From contig DASXTC010000022.1 of assembly GCA_036505635.1 (NCBI GenBank), forward strand, positions 1 through 14,211: a DNA stretch of 14,211 nt, given 5' to 3'. Both the position numbers and the translations under genes were made by a program. The notes under the pieces were generated by a model. That model was not told the DNA's origin. It worked only from the letters and a program-made list of their open reading frames with translations, and searched no databases. Numbering within the stretch: the first letter of the stretch is position 1; each line of letters begins with the position of its first letter. Of this stretch, positions 1 to 6,120 are shown in pieces. Source of the DNA: DASXTC01 sp036505635. Lineage in GTDB: Bacteria; Acidobacteriota; Polarisedimenticolia; JACPZX01; DASXTC01.

Positions 1-414
1 CTCGAACGAGGGGACGTCCACGCGGTGCCCGTCCACCACGATGTGCCCGTGGCTGACGATCTGCCGCGCCTGCGCCCTCGAGGCACCGAAGCCGAGCTTG
101 TAGACGACGTTGTCGAGGCGCCGCTCCAGGATCTGAAGCAGGTTCTCGCCCGTGATGCCCCGCTTGCGCTCCGCCTCCCCGAAATGGCGGCGGAACTGAC
201 GCTCGAGGATCCCATAGATGCGCTTGGTCTTCTGCTTCTCGCGAAGCTGGATGCCGTATGCCTGCACCTTCGTCCGCCGGTTGCCGTGCTGGCCCGGCGC
301 GAAGTTCCGCTTTTCGATGGCGCAGGCGGGCTTGAAGCACCGCTCCCCCTTGAGAAAGAGCTTCATGCCCTCGCGGCGGCACAGCCTGCAAACCGGACCT
401 CGGTAACGTGCCAC
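1..414 (-). CDS. rpsD: 30S ribosomal protein S4 (uS4), 5' part; 3' end beyond the window
   Basis: S4 is a primary 16S rRNA-binding protein that nucleates 30S assembly, and in several bacteria it also represses its own operon. The visible 138 residues begin ARYRGPVCRLCRREGMK and show Cys9, Cys12, Cys26 and Cys31, the four-cysteine zinc site of the C+ form of S4. The RNA-binding S4 domain starts near residue 95 (ERRLDNVVYKLGFG) and runs to SHGHIVVDGHRVDVPSF at the edge, so roughly the last third is missing. The start is GTG at 412-414, with an AGGAGGA Shine-Dalgarno at 421-427, six bases away. It lies 21 nt after the rpsK stop and is the last gene visible; rpoA would be expected next. Identity is certain; only the truncation by the window limits the call. 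Confidence 0.98.
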   Translation of the reverse strand, partial: MARYRGPVCRLCRREGMKLFLKGERCFKPACAIEKRNFAPGQHGNRRTKVQAYGIQLREKQKTKRIYGILERQFRRHFGEAERKRGITGENLLQILERRLDNVVYKLGFGASRAQARQIVSHGHIVVDGHRVDVPSFE

Positions 415-420
415 TGACTC

Positions 421-427
421 TCCTCCT
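421..427 (-). promoter_or_regulatory. Ribosome binding site of rpsD (fixes its GTG start)
   Basis: The minus strand reads AGGAGGA here, a near-perfect anti-16S complement six bases before the GTG at 414. No ATG exists nearby that would give the conserved S4 N-terminus, so this site decides the start. Confidence 0.85.
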
Positions 428-435
428 GACCTCGA

Positions 436-831
436 CTAGACCCGCCGCCGCTTCGGCGGGCGGCACCCGTTGTGCGGGATGGGCGTGACGTCCTTGATCG
501 ATTTGATCTCGATCCCCGCCGCTTGAAGCGCGCGGATCGACGACTCCCGGCCGGCTCCCGGCCCTTTCACGCGTACCTCGAGGCTTCGCAGGCCGTACTC
601 CTTGGCGGCGTTCGCCGCTGCGCCGGCCGCGACCTGGGCCGCGAACGGCGTTCCCTTGCGGGAGCCCTTGAACCCGTGCTGTCCCGAGCTGCTCCAGGAA
701 AGGATGTTTCCCTCGGCGTCCGCGATGCTGATGATGGTGTTGTTGAACGAGGCATGGATGTGCGCGATGCCAGCCGGCACGATGCGCTTCTCCTTCTTCT
801 TGCCCGCGCCCTTCTTCTTGCCTCCCGCCAT
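436..831 (-). CDS. rpsK: 30S ribosomal protein S11 (uS11)
   Basis: S11 sits on the 30S platform near the mRNA exit and contacts S18 and 16S rRNA. The 131-residue product has a lysine-rich tail (residues 1-16, GGKKKGAGKKKEKR), the core AHIHASFNNTIISIAD (23-38), the S11 signature around LEVRVKGPGAGRESSIRAL, and the invariant end PHNGCRPPKRRRV. The Asn-Gly of PHNG is the pair that carries isoaspartate in E. coli S11. Length matches the family. The start is ATG with GGGAG immediately adjacent; the more useful pairing is AAAGGG, which overlaps the rpsM TAA stop. It lies 6 nt after rpsM and 21 nt before rpsD, the usual alpha-operon order. Confidence 0.99.
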   Translation of the reverse strand: MAGGKKKGAGKKKEKRIVPAGIAHIHASFNNTIISIADAEGNILSWSSSGQHGFKGSRKGTPFAAQVAAGAAANAAKEYGLRSLEVRVKGPGAGRESSIRALQAAGIEIKSIKDVTPIPHNGCRPPKRRRV

Positions 832-837
832 CTCCCT

Positions 838-1224
838 TTATCCTTTCTTGCCGACTGTCTTCTTCTTGCCGGCGATCGCGACGCGCGGACCTCGCCGCGT
901 GCGCGCGTTCGTGTGCGTCCTCTGTCCCCTCGCCGGCAGGTTGCGGCGGTGCCTGTAACCCCGGTACGATCCGATCTCGATGAGCCTGCGGACGTCCATC
1001 TGGATGTTCTTGCGGAGGTCCCCCTCCACGCCGCCCTCGTCCTGGATGACCTTTCGAATCCGGGTGACCTCCTCCTCGGAGAGATCCTTCACCTTGGTGC
1101 CGACGTTCACGCCGGCCTGCGTGAGGATCTTCTGGGAGCGGGAACGACCGATCCCGTAGATGTAGGTCAGACCGATCTCGACCCTCTTGTTCTGCGGAAG
1201 ATCGACGCCCGCGATACGTGCCAC
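838..1224 (-). CDS. rpsM: 30S ribosomal protein S13 (uS13)
   Basis: S13 lies in the 30S head, contacts 23S rRNA and L5 through intersubunit bridges, and its C-terminal tail reaches the P-site tRNA. The 128 residues begin ARIAGVDLPQNKRVEIGLTYIYGIG, carry the helix-two-turn-helix region (KILTQAGVNVGTKVKDLSEEE), the signature RGYRHRRNLPARGQRTHTNARTRRGP, and a basic tail AGKKKTVGKKG. Length is slightly above the usual 120-125 because of that tail. The start codon is GTG (1222-1224), served by GGAGGT at 1231-1236, which overlaps the rpmJ stop. It lies between rpmJ and rpsK, as in the canonical alpha operon. Confidence 0.99.
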   Translation of the reverse strand: MARIAGVDLPQNKRVEIGLTYIYGIGRSRSQKILTQAGVNVGTKVKDLSEEEVTRIRKVIQDEGGVEGDLRKNIQMDVRRLIEIGSYRGYRHRRNLPARGQRTHTNARTRRGPRVAIAGKKKTVGKKG

Positions 1225-1230
1225 GACGCT

Positions 1231-1236
1231 ACCTCC
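1231..1236 (-). promoter_or_regulatory. Ribosome binding site of rpsM, directly behind the rpmJ stop
   Basis: The minus strand reads TGAGGAGGT: the TGA stop of rpmJ (1237-1239) runs straight into GGAGGT, six bases before the GTG start of rpsM. A ribosome terminating on rpmJ therefore covers the rpsM initiation site, which suggests coupled translation. Confidence 0.8.
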
Positions 1237-1350
1237 TCAACCCTGGCGCTGCTTGTGCTTGGCGTTCTCGCAGATCACCCGGATGATGCCTTTCCTGCGG
1301 ATGATCTTGCACTTGTCGCACATCTTCTTGACGCTGCTGCGAACCTTCAT
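1237..1350 (-). CDS. rpmJ: 50S ribosomal protein L36 (bL36), zinc-binding form
   Basis: L36 is the smallest large-subunit protein and helps hold 23S rRNA near the L6/L16 region. The 37-residue product reads MKVRSSVKKMCDKCKIIRRKG and ends IIRVICENAKHKQRQG, matching the family along its full length. The zinc ligands Cys11, Cys14, Cys27 and His32 are all present, so this is the C+ form. The start is ATG at 1348-1350, with GGGAG about nine bases upstream. It lies 26 nt after infA and 12 nt before rpsM, exactly where bacterial rpmJ usually sits. I found it by translating this gap on the minus strand; the length and motif leave no real doubt. Confidence 0.97.
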   Translation of the reverse strand: MKVRSSVKKMCDKCKIIRRKGIIRVICENAKHKQRQG

Positions 1351-1376
1351 GACATGTCTCCCGTGCTGCCGGGTTA

Positions 1377-1595
1377 TCACTTGTACCGGTAGACGATCCG
1401 GCCCCGGGTCAGGTCGTACGGCGACAGCTCGACCAGAACACGGTCGCCGGGCAGGATCCGGATGAAGTTCTTCCTCATCTTGCCCGAGATGTGCGCCAGG
1501 ACCTTGTGCTTGTTCTCCAGCTCCACCCGAAACATCGCGTTCGGCAGAGGCTCGACCACCACGGCCTCCACCTGTATCGCGTCTTCCTTCGGCAT
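1377..1595 (-). CDS. infA: Translation initiation factor IF-1
   Basis: IF-1 binds the 30S A site during initiation, blocks early tRNA entry and strengthens IF-2 and IF-3 action. The product is 72 residues, the standard length: MPKEDAIQVEAVVVEPLPNA, then FRVELENKHKVLAHISGKMRKNFIRILPGDRV, and LVELSPYDLTRGRIVYRYK. This is one complete S1-type OB fold with the conserved HISGKMRKN and SPYDLTRGRI segments. The frame is open further upstream to 1742, but that stretch is map sequence read in another frame and matches no IF-1, so ATG at 1593-1595 is the start. The ribosome binding site is weak and far away (AGAGGT at 1607-1612). It lies 38 nt after map and 26 nt before rpmJ. Confidence 0.98.
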   Translation of the reverse strand: MPKEDAIQVEAVVVEPLPNAMFRVELENKHKVLAHISGKMRKNFIRILPGDRVLVELSPYDLTRGRIVYRYK

Positions 1596-1633
1596 CGACT
1601 TGACAGACCTCTGTTGTCTTGCGTGAAACGGCC

Positions 1634-2404
1634 TCAACGCGCGGGGGCCGACTCGCCGAGAATCCACGGACCCTTCGGCGTCGCGGCCACCGAACGTTCG
1701 AAGTGGGCCGACAGGCTGCCGTCGGCGGTCGAGGCGGTCCACTGGTCGTCGGCGATCACCACGTCGCTGCGCCCCGCGCAGACCATCGGCTCGATGGCCA
1801 GCACCATCCCCTCGGAGATCCTCGGGCCATGACCTGGCTCGCCGTAATTGGGGACCTGCGGGTCCTCGTGCAGCGCCCGGCCGATCCCGTGCCCCGTGAA
1901 CTCCTTGACAACCGTGTAGCCAAGTCCCTTGACGTAGGAGTGGACCGCGTGGCCGATGTCGGAGACCCTGTTGCCGACCACGACCTGCTGCACTCCCAGG
2001 TCGAGCGACTTCTCCGTCGCGTCCACCAGACGGCGCGCATCGGAGCTGATCGTGCCCACCGGCACCGTCATGGCCGAATCCCCGTAGTAGCCATCCACGA
2101 TCACTCCCATGTCCAGCCCGATGATGTCACCATCCTTCAACTGCCTGGGACCCGGGATCCCGTGCACGATCTCCTCGTTGACCGACGCGCACAACGTGGC
2201 CGGGTAGGGGCGGTTCCCTCGCCCGTATCCCTTGAAGGCGGGGAGCGCCCCGGCCTCGAACGTCCATTCCTCGGCCATACGATCCAGATCCGCGGTCGTG
2301 ATGCCTGGCACGACCATCTCCTTGAGCCTGCGCAGGATATCCAGCACGATCGAGTTGGCCCTGTGCATCGTGTCGAGCTCTGACCACGATTTGCTGTAGA
2401 TCAT
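1634..2404 (-). CDS. map: Type I methionine aminopeptidase
   Basis: This cytosolic metalloenzyme removes the initiator methionine from new proteins after deformylation when the second residue is small. The 256 residues form one pita-bread domain. All five dinuclear metal ligands of the E. coli enzyme can be placed: Asp98 and Asp109 (GLDMGVIVDGYYGD), His172 (TGHGIG), Glu205 (AIEPM) and Glu236 (HFERSV). The catalytic histidines are His81 (VHGIP) and His179. There is no N-terminal extension, so it is the short type Ia form. The ATG start at 2402-2404 overlaps the adk stop in ATGA, implying translational coupling. The C-terminus continues about 20 residues past the catalytic core (KGPWILGESAPAR), which is unremarkable. 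Confidence 0.98.
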   Translation of the reverse strand: MIYSKSWSELDTMHRANSIVLDILRRLKEMVVPGITTADLDRMAEEWTFEAGALPAFKGYGRGNRPYPATLCASVNEEIVHGIPGPRQLKDGDIIGLDMGVIVDGYYGDSAMTVPVGTISSDARRLVDATEKSLDLGVQQVVVGNRVSDIGHAVHSYVKGLGYTVVKEFTGHGIGRALHEDPQVPNYGEPGHGPRISEGMVLAIEPMVCAGRSDVVIADDQWTASTADGSLSAHFERSVAATPKGPWILGESAPAR

Positions 2405-3078
2405 GTCGAGCTCCCCGAAACGACAGGGGAGGTCGCGCCGGAGAGCGCCGCCACGCAGCGTCTCTCCACCTCGGCCACGCTCCCCGCGGCATCGATTTCC
2501 CTGAGAAGACCGCGCCGCCGGTAGAACTCAACCAGAGGCTCGGTCAGCTCCCCGTAGACCTTGAGACGCCGCTTCACGACATCCTCGGCGTCATCGGCGC
2601 GCTGAACGAGCGACGCGCCGCAGGAGTCGCATGTTCCCTCGCGTCGTGGGGGCGCGTTCTCGACATGGTACGGCGCGCCGCATCCACCGCAGGTCCTGCG
2701 GCCGGAGAGCCGCCTGACGATCTCCGCGTCCCCGAACGCCAGATACAGGACGTGGTCCAGCTTCCAGCCCAGCCCCCCCAGGATCGACTCCAGCGTGACC
2801 GCCTGTCCGAGGTTGCGCGGGTAACCGTCCAGGAGAAAGCCGCGCGCGGTGTCCGCGGCCGAGAGCCTCTCGCGCACCATCCCGGCCATCACGTCGTCCG
2901 GGACCAGGTTGCCGGCCTCCACGATGGTCCTCGCCGTGAGCCCCATGGGAGTGCCGGCGGCGATCGCCTCCCGGAGCATCCCCCCCGTGGAGATATGGGG
3001 AATCCCGTAACGCTTGCTGATCGCGGCGGCCTGGGTCCCCTTGCCGGCGCCCGGAGGGCCCAGAAGCACGAGTCTCAT
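2401..3078 (-). CDS. adk: Adenylate kinase, zinc-LID type
   Basis: Adenylate kinase interconverts ATP + AMP and 2 ADP in the cytosol. The 225 residues show the P-loop GPPGAGKGT (7-15), the AMP-binding region, the motif GFLLDGYPRN (80-89), and the LID domain with Cys130, Cys133, Cys150 and Cys153 (CGGC...CDSC), a structural zinc site. The arginines of the closed active site are visible in RRLSGRR and QRADDAEDVVKRRL. One oddity is that the usual STGDMLR motif reads STGGMLR (30-36), replacing the conserved Asp with Gly. There is a 12-residue Ser/Thr/Ala-rich C-terminal tail. The ATG start overlaps the secY stop (ATGA), and the stop overlaps map in the same way, so the three genes are probably translated as a coupled set. 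Confidence 0.98.
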   Translation of the reverse strand: MRLVLLGPPGAGKGTQAAAISKRYGIPHISTGGMLREAIAAGTPMGLTARTIVEAGNLVPDDVMAGMVRERLSAADTARGFLLDGYPRNLGQAVTLESILGGLGWKLDHVLYLAFGDAEIVRRLSGRRTCGGCGAPYHVENAPPRREGTCDSCGASLVQRADDAEDVVKRRLKVYGELTEPLVEFYRRRGLLREIDAAGSVAEVERRCVAALSGATSPVVSGSST

Positions 3079-4454
3079 CCGCGACGCCCCCTTATCCGGG
3101 ACCCCTTCAGGAACCCGTCATAATGCCGCATGATGAGCTGGGATTCAACCTGCTGGACCGTGTCCATCGCGACACCCACCACGATCAGCAGGGACGTGCC
3201 CCCGAAATAGAAGTTCACGCCGAGCCCCTGGGTGATCCACTCGGGGAGACCCCGCTGGAGCGCGGGCCCAATCCAGGGGAGAGTCTGCACGCTGACGCCG
3301 CTGATCAGGAAGGTCGGCAGCAGGGCGACAAGCCCCAGGTAGATGGCGCCTCCCAGGGTGATCCGCTCGAGGATGCGGTCGATGTACTGGGCCGTGTTCT
3401 TGCCCGGCCGGATCCCGGGGATGAAGCCGCCGTATTTCTTCAGGTTGTCCGCGGTGTCCACGGGGTTGAAGATGATGGACGTGTAGAAGTAGCAGAAGAA
3501 GATGATGGTGGCCAGGTAGAGGAAGTTGTGGACGGGCGTGTTGAAATCGAGCTGTCTGAGAACCGAGCGAATCCAGGGGATCTGGTCGAACCCGGCGAAG
3601 GCGACCAGCATCTGTGGGATCGACAGCACCGACGACGCGAAGATGACCGGTATGACGCCGCCGGTGTTCACCTTGAGGGGAAGGTGGGTCGACATCCCGC
3701 CGTATTGGCGCCGGCCCACGACGCGCCGGGCGTACTGTACCGGGATCCGCCGCTGGGCCCGCTCGACGAAGACCACGATCCCCATGACCAGGACCATCAT
3801 CGCCAGCAGGAGCAGCACCGCGATGAGATGCAGCCGCCCGCTCAGGATATCCTCCCAGGTGTTGATGATGGCCGGAACGAGGCCGACGATGATCCCGGCG
3901 AAGATGATCAGAGAGATCCCGTTGCCGATTCCGCGCTCGGTGATCTGCTCGCCGAGCCACATGATGAAGGCGGTGCCCGTGGTGAGGGTCAGGATCGTCA
4001 TGAAGATGAACCAGGTCCCGGGATGCGGGATCGCCTGGGGCACGGCGTTCTGGGCCCAGACGGCGATGCCGGCGCCCTGGATGATCGACAGGACGACCGT
4101 TCCGTAGCGGGTGTACTGGGTGATCTTGCGCCGCCCGATCTCCCCCTCCTTGGACAGCTTCTCGAGGTAGGGCCAGATGACGGTCAGGAGCTGCAGGATG
4201 ATCGAGGCCGAGATGTAGGGCATGATCCCGAGGGCGAAGATCGTCAGACGCCTCAGGTTTCCGCCCGAGAACAGGTCCACGAAGCCGAGCAGGCTTCCCC
4301 CCTGCCTCTCGAAGAACTCCTCCAGGGCCACCGGGTCGATTCCCGGAGTGGGCAGGTGGGCGCCGATCCTGTAGACCGCGAGCAGCCCGAGGGTGAAGAG
4401 GACCCGCTTGCGCAGGTCCGGGACGTTGAAGATGTTCTTGAACGTCTCGATCAC
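3075..4454 (-). CDS. secY: Preprotein translocase channel subunit SecY
   Basis: SecY forms the inner-membrane channel, with SecE and SecG, through which unfolded proteins are exported or inserted. The 459 residues fit ten membrane segments, roughly at 17-35, 70-91, 118-137, 146-166, 177-197, 209-230, 266-287, 309-330, 368-388 and 411-430. The plug region follows segment 1 (GSLLGFVDLFSGG, 53-65). Diagnostic cytosolic motifs are LGEQITERGIGNG (167-179) and the SecA/ribosome-contact loop GGFIPGIRPG (342-351); segment 10 is followed by DTVQQVESQL. The start is GTG (4452-4454), overlapping the rplO TGA by four bases; the stop overlaps adk in the same way. Gene placement after rplO is canonical. 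Confidence 0.99.
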   Translation of the reverse strand: MIETFKNIFNVPDLRKRVLFTLGLLAVYRIGAHLPTPGIDPVALEEFFERQGGSLLGFVDLFSGGNLRRLTIFALGIMPYISASIILQLLTVIWPYLEKLSKEGEIGRRKITQYTRYGTVVLSIIQGAGIAVWAQNAVPQAIPHPGTWFIFMTILTLTTGTAFIMWLGEQITERGIGNGISLIIFAGIIVGLVPAIINTWEDILSGRLHLIAVLLLLAMMVLVMGIVVFVERAQRRIPVQYARRVVGRRQYGGMSTHLPLKVNTGGVIPVIFASSVLSIPQMLVAFAGFDQIPWIRSVLRQLDFNTPVHNFLYLATIIFFCYFYTSIIFNPVDTADNLKKYGGFIPGIRPGKNTAQYIDRILERITLGGAIYLGLVALLPTFLISGVSVQTLPWIGPALQRGLPEWITQGLGVNFYFGGTSLLIVVGVAMDTVQQVESQLIMRHYDGFLKGSRIRGRRG

Positions 4455-4927
4455 AGGGTCTCGACCTTCCCCCCGGCCGCTTCGATCTTCCTGCGGGCCT
4501 CGGCGCTGAAACGGTGGGCGCGGACGGTCAGGGCGTGGGTGATCTCGCCGCGGCCCAGCACCTTCACTCCGTCGAGCAGCTTGCGCACCACGCGGGCAGA
4601 CTTCAGCTCGTCGGGACCCACGGTCGCTCCGGCGGGAAAGCGGGCCGCCAGCACGTCCACGTTGACCTCAGCGAACTCCTTCCTGAAGATGTTCGTGAAC
4701 CCGCGCTTGGGGACGCGGCGGTGCAGGGGCATCTGGCCCCCCTCGAACCCGCGTTTCTGGCTCGACCCCGAACGGGACCAGAATCCCTTGTTGCCGCGGG
4801 CGGCCGTCTTGCCGTGACCGGAGCCCGGGCCGCGCCCGATGCGCTTGCGCTTGTGCGTGGCGCCCGCCGCGGGCCTCAGCGTGTGGAGGCTGATCGACTT
4901 CTTGTTCTTGCCGCCTGTATCAGCCAT
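4451..4927 (-). CDS. rplO: 50S ribosomal protein L15 (uL15)
   Basis: L15 binds 23S rRNA late in 50S assembly through a long basic glycine-rich N-terminal arm. In the 158-residue product, SLHTLRPAAGATHKRKRIGRGPGSGHGKTAARGNKG (13-48) and KRGFEGGQMPLHRRVPKRGF (58-77) are the classic arm, followed by a globular domain ending RKIEAAGGKVETL. There are two possible starts, GTG at 4930 and ATG at 4927. GGGAG at 4934-4938 is six bases from the ATG and only three from the GTG, so I prefer the ATG. Either choice overlaps the rpmD stop. The stop overlaps the secY GTG by four bases. Confidence 0.97.
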   Translation of the reverse strand: MADTGGKNKKSISLHTLRPAAGATHKRKRIGRGPGSGHGKTAARGNKGFWSRSGSSQKRGFEGGQMPLHRRVPKRGFTNIFRKEFAEVNVDVLAARFPAGATVGPDELKSARVVRKLLDGVKVLGRGEITHALTVRAHRFSAEARRKIEAAGGKVETL

Positions 4928-5160
4928 CACTCGCTCCCACGCCGCGCCATGGCTCGCCGGGGTCCGGTTTGAGTCCCCGCCCCCTCGACGAGCTCGACGA
5001 GGTGACGCACCGTGTAGATCATGCCGCGCACAGCGGGGTTGTCGGGAAGGTCGACGACCTGGTTGAGCCTCTTGAAGCCCATCGACCTGAGCGTCTCCTT
5101 CTGGTTGCGCTCGAACCCGATCCCGCTGCGGATCTGCCTTACCTTGATCCTGTCCGCCAC
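4927..5160 (-). CDS. rpmD: 50S ribosomal protein L30 (uL30)
   Basis: L30 is a small 23S rRNA-binding protein present in only part of the bacteria. The 77 residues start VADRIKVRQIRSGIGFERNQKETL and carry the family core MGFKRLNQVVDLPDNPAVRGMIYTVRHLVELVE, with the invariant DNPAVRGMI. The usual length is about 60; the last 17 residues (GAGTQTGPRRAMARRGSE region) are an extra basic tail. The start is GTG at 5158-5160, with GGAGG at 5168-5172 seven bases away and just two bases after the rpsE stop. The frame is open further upstream but that part is rpsE read in another frame. The stop shares bases with the rplO start. Confidence 0.95.
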   Translation of the reverse strand: MADRIKVRQIRSGIGFERNQKETLRSMGFKRLNQVVDLPDNPAVRGMIYTVRHLVELVEGAGTQTGPRRAMARRGSE

Positions 5161-5162
5161 CT

Positions 5163-5720
5163 TCAGGCCTCCACGCCGCCGGGCGCCGCGGGGATCCTGA
5201 CGGGGGCCGCGGCCGGGGCCTCCTTGCCTCGCAGGCGCAGGAGGGCCGCCGGATCCTTGAGGTTCGCCAGCCCGTCGAAAGTCGCCCGCACCACGTTGTG
5301 GGGATTGTCGGTGCCGATGCACTTCGTGAGGATGTCGGCCACGCCGGCAGACTCCATCACCGCGCGCACCGCCCCGCCCGCGATGACTCCCGTGCCTGGG
5401 CTCGCTGGCCTGAGCAGCACCCTGCCCGCCCCGAAATGACCGATCACGGTGTGCGGCACGGTCGTGCCGTGCAACGGCACGGAGACGAGGTTCCGCTTGG
5501 CCCTCTCCACCCCCTTGGCGATCGCCGAGGGGACTTCCTTGGCCTTGCCCAGGCCGAACCCGACGCGCCCCTTGCCGTCCCCCACCACCACCAGGGCGCT
5601 GAAGGAGAAGTTCTTGCCTCCCTTGACGACCTTGGTGACTCGGTTGATGTGGACGACGGTGTCCTTGAGCTCGCCGCTCTGCCTGTCGCCCCGATCGCCT
5701 CGCTGCTGTCTCATAGCCAC
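5163..5720 (-). CDS. rpsE: 30S ribosomal protein S5 (uS5)
   Basis: S5 shapes the 30S body near the mRNA entry and decoding site and affects accuracy; mutations in its N-terminal loop give spectinomycin resistance in other bacteria. In the 185 residues the S5 double-stranded RNA-binding domain spans about 20-85 (INRVTKVVKGGKNFSFSALVVVGDGKGRVGFGLGKAKEV), followed by the C-terminal domain with HFGAGRVLLRPASPGTGVIAGGAVRAVMESAGV. A proline/alanine-rich tail (about 167-185) is longer than in E. coli. The start is GTG at 5718-5720, ten bases from GAGG at 5731-5734; ATG at 5714 would be 16 bases away, so GTG is preferred. It lies 15 nt after rplR and 2 nt before rpmD. Confidence 0.98.
   Translation of the reverse strand: MAMRQQRGDRGDRQSGELKDTVVHINRVTKVVKGGKNFSFSALVVVGDGKGRVGFGLGKAKEVPSAIAKGVERAKRNLVSVPLHGTTVPHTVIGHFGAGRVLLRPASPGTGVIAGGAVRAVMESAGVADILTKCIGTDNPHNVVRATFDGLANLKDPAALLRLRGKEAPAAAPVRIPAAPGGVEA
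5168..5172 (-). promoter_or_regulatory. Ribosome binding site of rpmD inside the end of rpsE
   Basis: The minus strand reads GGAGG here, within the last rpsE codons, seven bases before the GTG start of rpmD at 5160. It supports the short L30 start against the longer open frame upstream. Confidence 0.8.
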
Positions 5721-5735
5721 GTTAGAGGTACCTCG

Positions 5736-6104
5736 TCAGAACTTCAGTCCGTGTTCCCGGGCCGCCTCGGCCAGCGCCTTGACGCGGCCGTGGTACAGAT
5801 ACCCGCCGCGGTCGAAGACTACCTCGGTCAGGCCCTTCTCCTTGAGCCGGCGCGCGATGGCCTCGCCTACCGAGCGGGCCGCCGCGATGTTGCCGCCGGT
5901 CTTGAGCGTCTGGCGGAACTCCTTGTCTACGCTCGAGGCCGTCGCCAGGGTGACGCCCTGCGAATCGTCTATGGCCTGCGCGTAGATGTGATTCAGGCTG
6001 CGGTAGACCGCCAGACGCGGCCTCGTCGGCAGACCGGCGACCTTGTCGCTGTAGCGGGCGCGGCGGGCCTTGCGCGAGCTGTTCTTGTCGTTCCTGTTTT
6101 CCAT
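5736..6104 (-). CDS. rplR: 50S ribosomal protein L18 (uL18)
   Basis: L18 binds 5S rRNA and, with L5, docks it onto the central protuberance of the 50S subunit. The 122 residues have a basic N-terminus (KNSSRKARRARYSDKVAG), the core RPRLAVYRSLNHIYAQAIDDSQGVTLATASS, and the conserved end AARSVGEAIARRLKEKGLTEVVFDRGGYLYHGRVKALAEAAREHGLKF. Length is standard. The ATG start at 6102-6104 has GAGGGG at 6113-6118, eight bases away. It lies 16 nt after rplF and 15 nt before rpsE, in the standard spc order. Confidence 0.99.
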   Translation of the reverse strand: MENRNDKNSSRKARRARYSDKVAGLPTRPRLAVYRSLNHIYAQAIDDSQGVTLATASSVDKEFRQTLKTGGNIAAARSVGEAIARRLKEKGLTEVVFDRGGYLYHGRVKALAEAAREHGLKF

Positions 6105-6120
6105 CCCTTGATCCCCTCGC

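Noticed and set aside
1600..1605. TTGACA on the plus strand, resembling a -35 promoter element
   Set aside because: No -10-like hexamer is found about 17 bases downstream in this GC-rich stretch, and transcription would run antisense to map with no gene to serve. It is also part of the small inverted repeat near infA.
1596..1742. N-terminal extension of infA in the open frame up to 1742
   Set aside because: The added 49 residues are map sequence in another frame and IF1 is always about 72 residues. The same reasoning excludes extensions of rplC (to 13745), rplW (to 12730) and rpmD (to 5322).
2974..2984. Run of seven C on the plus strand inside adk as a possible frameshift site
   Set aside because: The adk frame is continuous with correct motifs before (P-loop) and after (DGYPRN, zinc LID) the run, so no frameshift is needed or visible.
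3123..4817. A 564-codon open frame on the plus strand opposite secY and rplO
   Set aside because: Its translation is rich in Asp, Glu, Arg, Gln and His with no recognisable domain. It mirrors well-identified secY and rplO codons; such frames arise from strong G/C third-position bias on the opposite strand.
5725..5734. Perfect 10-bp palindrome GAGGTACCTC between rplR and rpsE
   Set aside because: As RNA it leaves at most a three-pair stem over a four-base loop, too weak for a terminator or regulator, and a single 10-bp palindrome is expected by chance. It does contain the weak rpsE ribosome binding site.
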